Assembly: GCA_027943245.1 (NCBI GenBank)
Contig: JANDJZ010000140.1
Coordinates: 1-64,000 of the forward strand
DNA from: Acanthamoeba sp. SK_2022b
Taxonomy: Eukaryota; Discosea; Longamoebia; Acanthamoebidae
DNA: 64,000 nucleotides
Direction: 5' to 3'
The translations under genes and the position numbers were made by a program. Shown piece by piece: positions 55,501 through 64,000 of the stretch. The notes beneath the pieces were generated by a model. It did not search any database and was not told where the DNA came from. It saw nothing but the letters and a program-made list of their open reading frames with translations. Each line of letters opens with the position of its first letter. Position 1 is the stretch's first letter.

Positions 55501-55874
55501 TAATCATTTCATCATTTTATTTACACATCCCGCCCTTTGACTTCCAGTGAGGAGGACCAACTGAGCGACCTCTGCGGGCTGCTGCGATTGGGCGCCAACG
55601 TCGAGGCCAAGGATCGTAATGGCGCAACTCCCCTGTTCCTCTCTGGCGACAACGAGAAAGCGATAGAGATGCTCCTGGCTGCGGGCGCCAGCGTGGACAG
55701 TTTTCTCCCTCGCGACGCAGCCTCAGGTTCATCCTTGGTGCTTTCAGCATTGCTCATTCGCCGGCCTTGGTGCAGCCTCTCACACATACCTTTCATTCAT
55801 CAGAATCCAAAAAGAAGTCGGCTCTGGTCTTCGTCGCCAAGATATCTTCGTACAACACCCATCCACGAACCCAA

Positions 55875-55927
<53 letters not shown>

Positions 55928-57297
55928 TCCGACTCCAAGTTTCTTGTCGACAGAGATCTGGCAATCAACGTGGTGAACACCTCTTTGAAAATCAGCCCAG
56001 TCCATATCTACCACCTCGTTGCCAAAGGGCTCCTGGATGTGGCCCGCGCCCTCGTTGATGTACGCCGCCCTTGACCTTCCCCTCCCTCCCCCTATACACG
56101 GGAGTTGGCCACACCACACGCTCTATCGGAACGATGTGTGTCCTACGCGCTTGTCGTGGTCACCCATACACCCGCCCACCCGCCCACCCGTCCACCCACA
56201 GAAATTGCATTGGGAGGGCAAACTGCAGGACTACCTCCAGCAACCCACGCACAAGAGCCCAATCTGGGGACTGACAAGGATGAAGAGTTCGCGTTTCGAT
56301 TCGGGCAACTGCAAGAAGTTCGTCTCCTCGTTCGTAAGAGCCACCAAAGGTGCGCATGCGCACGGGGCGCGTCTTGACCGATACGCGCACCGCGTGCTGA
56401 CGCTCATTCCATTCATTCTTTGCATGGTGAGGCTTCGACTATGCGCTGGGAAAGAACAAGCACGGCAAGGCGTTGATCTGGCAGCTGCTGCCCAATCTGT
56501 CTCACACGGTCGAGGTCATAAAGCTCGTCATCCAGTCGAGCGCCGCCGATCTGTGCGATCTCAACGAGGACGGCGAGTCGTGCATGACCGTCGCCATGCG
56601 ACACGGGAACACCGCCTTCTTCGATGCCGTCCACGACCTGTGGCTGCGCCACCCCGAAGCCGAGGAGGAGCGCGGCGGCGCGACGGACGACGAGGCTCGC
56701 CTCAAGCGTCAACAGCTTCGCGAGCGACTGGGGGCCATGATGAACCTGAAGGATGCGCAAGGACAGATGACCTTGATGGCCGCCATGCGACCCTACTCAT
56801 TCGCATCTCGAGCCAACCCTGTCTTGGTATGCATGCGCATTGTTCGAGTCTTTTCGCTGAGTCGTTGGTGGGCGCCTTCCGCGGTGGTCCACACCCCGTG
56901 ATTTTTCATATTTCTTCTATATACGGTGGCCTGGACACGATTGTTGACAGGTGGGTAAGCTAGTGGAGATGGGCATCGACGTCAACGAAGCCGAACCAGA
57001 GACTGGCAACACAGCCCTGTTCTACGCCGCGACGACCAACAGCGTTCCTCTATGCGAGTACGAATCGCCTTCCACGTTACCTTCTTCTTTCAACTCATCA
57101 TTATTTTCCGACGCGCGCATGGCAGAGTACTGGTGGGCCGCGGGGCCGAGATCAACGCGAGGAATCGCGCAGGCGAGACGCCGCTGTTCGCCGCCGGAAG
57201 GCACAACCACTGGCACACGACCCTCTACCTCCTGCTGGTACATTGCTCATTCTCTCTCACTCTCTCAGGCTTTCATGGAGTTGGCATATAACACGCA

Positions 57298-57369
<72 letters not shown>

Positions 57370-60300
57370 CATAGCGTGGAGCCGATCCTCACGCAACGAA
57401 CGAGGCAGGCGAGTGCGTGCTGTTGGCATCGTCGCCCCTGTGCGCGGCCATCATGCACGACTTTGTCGCGAGGCCTCGCTCGCTGGACTTCATCGCCGGC
57501 AAGCTGCTGCCTCTCCTCTGCCCCGCCATCCAGCTGCCCGCTCCGCCGCCCATCGCCGCCCAGCCTCACTCCCCCGAAGCCAGCTCCTCGGACAACACCA
57601 ACCACGACCACATGGCCATCGACCGCACGGAGCCCACTACAGCGACCACACCAATGCCCGCTTGTGAACCATCGTTGTCGTCATCGACATCATCGTCATT
57701 GTCATCATCATCGCCGACGGTGGAAGAGCAGATCAAGCCACTGATCGACAACTTCCCCGAGATCATGACGATGGGGGCAACTTCAGCAAAGATGGACGAC
57801 GTGCGGCAGAGGCGCAGGCAGGCGGTGTCGCGGGTGACAGGCCTGCTCGAGCGCGTGCTGGAAACGCTCCAGCTCTACCACGCGGCGCCCGGCGAGAGCG
57901 ACAAACAGGTGCCGAGGCCCGACAAGGAGGACGATCCGGAGGGCGACAGGCGCGTGCGATGGGAGCGGAACGGATCGCTGGCGGAGCTGAAGAAGCAGCT
58001 TGCGGGATGGCTGCGGGCGAGCAAGGCGCGCATTCCGCGCATCACGCGCAACCTGTCGTTCTCCACGCTGAGCGAGCACGAGATGGCGCTCTACCTGCGC
58101 CAGTGGAAGACCCTCCAGCAGCAGCAGCAGCAGCAGCTACGCGAGGAGAACCGACGCAAGCGAAAGAGTACGTGTGCATTCCACGCGCTTTCTCGCTCGT
58201 GCGCGCAGTGTGAGCATGACTTACTCACAGCCGCGTCGCGCTGCTGCTTGGAGAAGGGGAGGGCGACGAGCAGCGCGAAGCGGGAGAGGAGGAGGCGGAG
58301 GAGGAAGGCTCCCAGTCGCAAGGCTTCGACGACGCCGAGCACATGATCGACGTCAAGCGACCTCGCCTCGCCCAAGGTATGTGATCATGCATGGCATCCC
58401 TCACCCACAGTTTCTCACTTCATTTCCCTCTCTTTCCCTGGTCTTCATGTCGTGGGCAGGCGATGACGACGACGACTTGCCGCCGGAGCCGCGGCTGGTG
58501 GTGGACGAGGTCGACACGATACCGCTTCCCCCGCCCTTCCTCGTGGGCGCCGCTCAAGGGCCAGACCAGAAGCCCAGTCGCGCGTCGGTCGCATCGATGA
58601 TCGAGCGCACCGCCCCGCTGGTGCCCGACACGTACAAGAGCTTGATGGTCGCAGAGATGCGCGCGCAGAGGCCACACGTTGGGGAAGCCGCCATGGCGGT
58701 GGGCCTGCTCGACGACGGGCGCGGCTACCTGCTCGACGCCTTCCTCACGCGGCACCGTCGTTCGACTGCCTCTGACCCGACCACGACGGCGCTGCAGGCC
58801 CTGGTGGCGCTGCCCACCGCCGACCTCGCCACATGGGAGGCCGAGACACCAACGGGCAACGCCACCGCCGGCGCGTCTGATCAGAGCGCGACAGGGCACG
58901 ATGGGATGGAGACCGAAGCAACTGCTCGTGGTGGTGGTGGTGGTGATTGTGGCGCGCTCTTGTATGGCGTGCGCGACGGCGCGAACGTTCAGACGTTCGG
59001 AACGCGAGAGGAGGCCGCGGCGGCGTTCGACGCGCGATTCAAGGCCCTCACGGGCCACTCGTGGGCCGATAGACAGAACCAGCGCCGCCTCGTCCAACCT
59101 GGCCCTCCCGCCGTCCACGACATGGACTCCACGGCCACTACTGCGACGGCGGCGGGGCCATCAGGGCCGGACTTGCTTGTGACGACCCAGAGCGAAGCCA
59201 AGTATCTCTACCTGCCGACCAACCACGAGGCCGTCCTCGAGCAGCAAAAGTACATTGGAGGCGGGTCGTCGGTGAGCGGCGAGGCCGCGCGAGTGATCGC
59301 CGCCCTGCCCAAGCGCGGTACATCACTCCCCACCTCGTCGAACAGATGTTTGTTGGCGGCCGCTGGACTCAACCATGGCCATGCGTGATGTTGTGGTGTG
59401 GGTGGGTGGCACGCCGTGCAGGGAAAGCGGACGTGCGCTCCGATGAGCAACGCGTGTTCGACCTGTTGTCGTTCGTGTCCAACAAGCACCAGATCTTCAG
59501 CTTCTGCCAACGGTGCTCCTGTTATTTCTGTTCCAACCTCTCCTTCCGCTAGAAATGTTTTTGTTTTTTTTTTGTTTTTTGTTTTTGTTTTTGTTAATTT
59601 GTGGATGTACCAACACTGACACGCACGCACGGGCACAGGGTGGGCCTGCTGAACGTGGCCACGGTGGGCCACCTCACGGCCGCGCAGCTCAAGAACGCCT
59701 TCAACATTCTCGATGCCGTCTCGGGTATGTGGTTGCGGTGACCAGTCTGGAAATTACCGCACGCGAGGAGGGGGTAGCGTCCAAACAACACCGGGGGGGG
59801 GCGCAGGCATACTGGACTACGAGGAGGAGCTCAAGCGGAGGGGCCGACCGCTGCCGGCGCACGTGGTGGAGGCGCGGCGGAACCTGTCGCACCTGTTCTA
59901 CTGTGTGCTGCCGTTCGACTTCAGCAAGAACCCCGTGGCGGCAGTCATCGACACCAAGGCGAAGCTGGCCCAGAAAGTCGAGATCCTCCAGGCACCTCCC
60001 TCCTTCCTCCCTTTCCACCTCTCTCTCTCTCTCTCTCTCTGTTTGCGCGTGCGTGCCAAGTCTGATGGTGGGGTAACAGTCGCTGCAAGAGATCGGGATC
60101 GGGTTGGAGGTGCTGCACGAAGTGTCGCTGCCGCGCAAGCACAAGATCCTGCCGGGAGAGGACGACGCCGCCGATGATGATGACGACGAGCATGGTGGTG
60201 GCAAGGTTGACGTTGTTGCCCCAGGGAAACCCAGTGAAGAGGCCTCGACGGTCGGTAAAGCAGAGCGGGTGGAGGGCGTGACCATCGATGAGCGGACCGA

Positions 60301-60424
60301 CGCGCCGCTCCAGTCCGACGACCAGCAAACGGCGATGGCCCGCATGCGGCTGCTGTGCAACGCGCTGCAGGCCAAACTCACGCCTCTCAACAAGCAGTCA
60401 GGTGTCCTCACCACCGCCTCTGTG

Positions 60425-60499
<75 letters not shown>

Positions 60500-61621
60500 A
60501 GAGTGGAGCGTATGGAGTGTGTGGTGAGAGAGGCAGCGCGAGCTGATGTGATGAGACGCGTCAATCAACAGACGAATGGAAGGTGATTGTCGAGGTGATG
60601 AAGAACAAGGCGGGCGTGATTGACGCCTTTGCGGTGGAGCGCAAGGGCGAGGCCGAGCGTTATCGGCCCTTCGCAAACCTGCCCAATCGCACGCTCCTGT
60701 ACGTTACGCCCTAACCTCCCTCCCCATCCCTTCTTTGGGTAAATGGGCGCACATGGGCGTGGCCTGACGGGCGAGGCCTTGTCTGGGGGCCGGGCGACGT
60801 GGGTGCGTGGGTGGGGGGGGTGCAGGGGCCACGGCACGGGGGTGGCCAACACGATGGGAATCCTGCGCAAGGGGCTCTGCATCACCCCGCTCGGGGCCAA
60901 GACCTCCGGGGCCACTCTCGGCAAAGGCCGTACGCCTCCTCTTCACAATCAAAATAACACTCTTGTGAATTGGTTAAAAAAACAATTTGTTGATAAATTG
61001 GTGACACTCCATGGGCAGTGTATTTCTCCGATCTGCCCGACAAGAGCTTGCGGTACATGAAGTGGGAGGCTCAGGTACGACGCGCGCACGTGTGCACTCT
61101 CGCCATGCTGTACTCGCTAGTCTGAGACTGACCGAGTCGATGCGTGGCTGGGTGGCAGGTGGGCTGCTTCCTGCTGTGCGAAGTGGCCCTGGGCGAGGGC
61201 CTCATTCGCCGAAATACCAAGGGAGCCATCAGCCTTCCGCCGGTACGCCACAAGCCGCCCCATCCACTCCACTTGATGGTCGCCGGGAGGGGCAGCAAGG
61301 TGGCTGAGGAGTGGTGGCTTTGTGGGTGGCGCACAGGGACGACACCACTCGCTGGGGCTGGGCAACACCGTGGCCGACCCAAGCGTGGCCCTCCACACGT
61401 ACACACCTATTTAAATAATAAATATAAATAATAATAATAATAATAAATACAACCAGGCGTTGCTATTGGCTCACTTCGCTTGGTGCTCAAGAGACTCGGG
61501 CGTGACGATACCGCTGGGCCAGTCCACCGAGCCGACCGGTCGGCTGAGCCACAACGAGTTCGTGATCACCAACGAGGACCAAGTGCGCATTCGCTACCTG
61601 CTCCTCGTTCGTAAGAAATGA
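52584..61621 (+). CDS. Ankyrin-WGR-PARP protein, copy B
   Basis: Paralogue of the gene at 36483-45596, same strand, same exon order and, where I compared, the same intron positions and phases. Starts MSVTGVPVRKVPVPPDLNQ, then VAAAALVRAVKDGSADAAAL. Differences from copy A include a longer Gly/Asp insert near 54640-54690 (NGGSGGGDGQSRADTDGGIG), a Gln run near 58120 and altered linkers. WGR-like domain 58936-59090 (CGALLYGVRDGANVQTFGTR). Regulatory helices follow from 59425. Catalytic residues: His 60830-60832 in LLGHGTGVANTMGIL, Tyr 61021-61023 in GKGLYFSD, Glu 61556-61558. The residue two before that Glu is His (SHNEF) rather than Tyr as in copy A and PARP1. Stop 61619-61621. No frameshift or stop found, so it appears functional. 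It is convergent with HSP70 (194 bases). Confidence 0.88.
55876..55925. repeat. (CA)25 microsatellite, PARP copy B intron
   Basis: Pure CA array, counterpart of the shorter impure array at 39766-39801. Confidence 0.92.
57299..57368. repeat. (CA)35 microsatellite abutting a 3' splice site, copy B only
   Basis: Pure CA array ending a few bases before the acceptor TAG of the exon starting CGTGGAGCC (RGADPHATN). Copy A has only ordinary sequence there (41240-41282). Confidence 0.92.
60426..60498. repeat. (GT)36 microsatellite, PARP copy B intron
   Basis: Counterpart of the TG array at 44403-44480 in copy A. Confidence 0.92.
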
Positions 61622-61815
61622 TCCAGTTCTTGCGGCACTGGTCCGGGCCATTGCCAACGCAGGCCACCAGACCCTCATTCTTGGCCTTTGGTGTACGACG
61701 AGATCACATAAAGAATGAATTGGGAGAGGCGATAGTTGGTGGTTAAAAGGGAGTTGTGTATTCACAAAAGAGACAGGCGAAGGGATTTCGGTGTGACGGT
61801 GGCCAACGGTGAGGC

Positions 61816-63816
61816 TTAGTCGACCTCCTCGATCTTGGGGCCGGCACCAGCAGCGCCGGTGGGCCTGCCGGTGGCGCCGCCGGGAGCAGCTCCTCCGGGG
61901 AAGCCGCCCATGCCGCTCATGTCTGGCATGCCGCCACCAGCCGCGCCAGCGCCGGCGCCAGCGGACTGGTACATCTTGGTGAAGATGGGGGTGCACAGGT
62001 CTTCGAGCTCCTTCTTCTTGTGCTCGAACTCGTCCTTCTCGGCGGTCTGGTTGGCCTCGAGCCACTTGATGGTCTCCTCGGTGGCCCGCTCGATCTTGGC
62101 CTTGTCCTCGGGATCCAGCTTCGAGGACACGTTGTCGTCGCGCAGGGTGTTGCGCGTCGTGTAGGCGTAGTTCTCGAGGCCGTTCTTGGACTCGACCTTC
62201 GCCCTGGCGTGCTCGTCGTCGGCCTTGTACTTCTCGGCCTCCTTGACCATGCGCTCGATCTCCTCCTTGGACAGCCGGCCCTTGTCGTTGGTGATGGTGA
62301 TCTTCTCCGACTTGCCCGTCGTCTTGTCCGCAGCGTTGACGTTGAGGATGCCATTGGCGTCGATATCGAACGTCACCTCGATCTGCGGCACGCCGCGCGG
62401 CGCGGGCGGGATGCCCGACAGCTCGAACTTGCCCAGCAGGTTGTTGTCGCGCGTCATGGCGCGCTCGCCCTCGTAAACCTGGATGAGCACGCCCGGCTGG
62501 TTGTCCGAGTAGGTCGAGAACACCTGCGTCTTCTTGGCCGGAATGGTCGTGTTCCGCGGAATAAGCGCCGTCATGACTCCACCCGCCGTCTCGATGCCGA
62601 GGGTGAGCGGAGTGACGTCGATGAGGAGCACGTCACCGAGGACCGAGCCCTCGGTCGAGGCGCCGCTGAGGATGGCTGCCTGGACTGCGGCGCCGTAGGC
62701 CACGGCCTCGTCGGGGTTAATCGACTTGCAGGGCTCCTTGCCGTTGAAGAACTGGGTCACGAGCTGCTGGATCTTGGGGATACGGGTGGAGCCACCCACA
62801 AGCACCACCTCGCTCACCGATCGCTTGTCCATCTTGGCGTCGCGGAGCACCTTCTCGACGGGGTCCATGGTCGAGCGGAACAGGTCCGCGCAAAGCTCCT
62901 CGAAGCGGGCTCGGGTGATGGACGTGTAGAAGTCGATGCCCTCGTAGAGAGAGTCGATCTCCACGTTGGCCTGGGTGGCCGACGACAGCGCGCGCTTGGC
63001 CCGCTCGCAGGCCGTTCGCAGGCGCCGCAGGGCCCGCGCGTTGCCGGAGATGTCCTTGCTGTGCTTGCGCTTGAACTCCTGCACGAAGTGGTTCACGAGG
63101 CGGTTGTCAAAGTCCTCGCCGCCCAGGTGGGTGTCGCCTGCCGTGGCCTTGACCTCGAACACGCCCTCCTCGATGGTCAGCAGGGACACGTCGAAGGTGC
63201 CGCCACCCAGGTCGAAAATGAGCACGTTCATCTCGCCGCGCGACTTCTTGTCGAGGCCGTAGGCAATGGCGGCGGCGGTGGGCTCGTTGATGATGCGCTT
63301 GACCTGCAGGCCAGCGATGGCGCCGGCGTCCTTGGTGGCCTGTCGCTGCGAGTCGTTGAAGTAGGCCGGCACCGTGATGACGGCCGAGTTGACCGGCTGG
63401 CCCAGGTAGGCCTCGGCCGTCTCCTTCATCTTGAGGAGCACCATGGACGAGATCTCCTCGGGCGAGAAGTCCTTCTTCTCGCCCTTGTACTCGACCTGGA
63501 CGTAGGGCTTGTCGCCCGGCTTCTGGACCACCTTGAACGGCCAGTGCTTCATGTCGGCTTGCACGATGGGGTCCGAGAAGGGGCGGCCAATCAGGCGCTT
63601 GGCATCGAATACGGTGTTGTGCGGGTTCATGGCCACTTGGTTCTTGGCCGCGTCGCCGATGAGCCGCTCGGTGTCGGTAAATGCCACGTAGGAGGGGGTC
63701 ACGCGGTTGCCCTGGTCGTTGGCGATGATCTCCACTCTGTCGTTCTGCCACACGCCCACGCACGAGTAGGTCGTGCCCAGGTCGATGCCCACGCAGGCTT
63801 CCTTTGTTGCTGACAT
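61816..63816 (-). CDS. HSP70: Cytosolic HSP70 chaperone
   Basis: 666-residue chaperone in one exon. Start [20 protein letters not shown] at ATG 63816; an in-frame extension further upstream is 5' leader downstream of the TATA box. Nucleotide-binding domain signatures: [42 protein letters not shown]. The substrate domain includes [20 protein letters not shown]. The C-terminus is Gly/Ala/Met-rich and ends GPKIEEVD, the cytosolic EEVD motif that binds TPR co-chaperones such as Hop and CHIP. Lack of introns is common for heat-inducible HSP70. The heat-shock element and TATA box upstream support inducible expression. Stop at 61816-61818. Confidence 0.98.
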   Translation of the reverse strand: MSATKEACVGIDLGTTYSCVGVWQNDRVEIIANDQGNRVTPSYVAFTDTERLIGDAAKNQVAMNPHNTVFDAKRLIGRPFSDPIVQADMKHWPFKVVQKPGDKPYVQVEYKGEKKDFSPEEISSMVLLKMKETAEAYLGQPVNSAVITVPAYFNDSQRQATKDAGAIAGLQVKRIINEPTAAAIAYGLDKKSRGEMNVLIFDLGGGTFDVSLLTIEEGVFEVKATAGDTHLGGEDFDNRLVNHFVQEFKRKHSKDISGNARALRRLRTACERAKRALSSATQANVEIDSLYEGIDFYTSITRARFEELCADLFRSTMDPVEKVLRDAKMDKRSVSEVVLVGGSTRIPKIQQLVTQFFNGKEPCKSINPDEAVAYGAAVQAAILSGASTEGSVLGDVLLIDVTPLTLGIETAGGVMTALIPRNTTIPAKKTQVFSTYSDNQPGVLIQVYEGERAMTRDNNLLGKFELSGIPPAPRGVPQIEVTFDIDANGILNVNAADKTTGKSEKITITNDKGRLSKEEIERMVKEAEKYKADDEHARAKVESKNGLENYAYTTRNTLRDDNVSSKLDPEDKAKIERATEETIKWLEANQTAEKDEFEHKKKELEDLCTPIFTKMYQSAGAGAGAAGGGMPDMSGMGGFPGGAAPGGATGRPTGAAGAGPKIEEVD

Positions 63817-63886
63817 TTTGTTGGTGTGTGTCTTAGTTTGTGTTGTAGTTAGACTGGTGTATGAAGACCAGCTTATCAAGAGCTGC

Positions 63887-63894
63887 TATTTATA
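63887..63894 (-). promoter_or_regulatory. TATA box of HSP70
   Basis: TATAAATA on the minus strand, 71 bases upstream of the ATG. Confidence 0.7.
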
Positions 63895-63970
63895 TCCTGC
63901 CGCCGATGCCCAGCTGGCATGCGCTTTCTCGGCTTGCGAGAGGGGCTTGGCGTGTAACCAAAATGTCGGC

Positions 63971-63978
63971 GAATTTTC
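63971..63978 (-). promoter_or_regulatory. Heat-shock element core
   Basis: GAATTTTC, a GAAnnTTC inverted pair (the minimal HSF-binding unit), about 80 bases upstream of the HSP70 TATA box. Further units may lie beyond the window end. Confidence 0.5.
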
Positions 63979-64000
63979 ACCAGCACAAACAGGAAAACAT

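Noticed and set aside
36483..61621. Duplication as an assembly artefact
   Set aside because: The copies differ in indels, microsatellite lengths, linkers and amino acids throughout and have unrelated 5' flanks, so they are real paralogues or, less likely, strongly diverged haplotypes.
62020..63813. 597-codon plus-strand open frame opposite HSP70
   Set aside because: Mirror frame caused by the strong codon bias of HSP70. It is rich in Leu/Val/Gly/Arg/Asp, has no domain, and HSP70 on the minus strand is unambiguous.

Overview
The window looks like nuclear DNA from a free-living amoebozoan, most likely Acanthamoeba or a close relative. Coding exons are very GC- and CpG-rich. Genes are split by many short introns, commonly GTACG/GTGCG at the 5' end and CAG at the 3' end, with microsatellites inside introns. 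The gene set is eukaryotic: a DDX21-like nucleolar helicase, eIF1, an A/B-type cyclin, COX15, a GSKIP-like protein, an MFSD1-like transporter and an EEVD-type HSP70. Several genes have a bacterial flavour: a cupin, a DcsG-like ATP-grasp enzyme, a lipase and an intronless NAD-dependent epimerase. The species assignment is an inference; no rRNA or organelle marker is present.

Layout. 1-2644 (-) DDX21-type helicase, C-terminus off the window. 3469-5656 (-) F-box/kelch protein. 5772-7921 (-) glycine-N-acyltransferase-like GNAT domain that reads on into a cupin. 9949-11383 (+) histidine-rich hydrophilic protein. 11583-13677 (+) cytochrome P450. 13800-14929 (-) lipase. 15313-15645 (-) eIF1. 16496-17986 (-) ATP-grasp enzyme. 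18119-20873 (+) BTB-BACK-SPRY protein. 21701-24718 (+) broken gene of unknown family. 26108-28662 (-) COX15, divergent from cyclin (29229-30857, +). 31610-32045 (+) GSKIP-like and 32080-34854 (+) MFSD1-like. 35230-36171 (-) PB1 protein with a histidine-rich repeat, divergent from the first of two very similar ~9-kb genes, 36483-45596 (+) and 52584-61621 (+). Each of these encodes ankyrin repeats, a WGR-like domain, a PARP regulatory helical domain and a PARP catalytic domain. Between the two copies lie an intronless epimerase (47606-48589, +), a fold-back plus minisatellite, and decayed coding-like DNA. HSP70 (61816-63816, -) closes the window and is convergent with the second PARP gene.

Two kinds of DNA alternate. 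Gene bodies are CpG-rich. Several gene-poor islands contain no CpG for hundreds of bases (for example 46324-47363, 51736-52429 and 8532-9355). They are TG/CA-rich and carry degraded open frames, inverted repeats and minisatellites, which suggests methylated, decaying repeat DNA.

The most interesting items are the ANK-WGR-PARP pair (one copy has His in place of the Tyr two residues before the catalytic Glu), the GNAT-cupin fusion, the CpG deserts, and a recurring G-run directly upstream of 3' splice sites. The genes do not form one pathway; apart from the PARP pair the neighbours look functionally independent.
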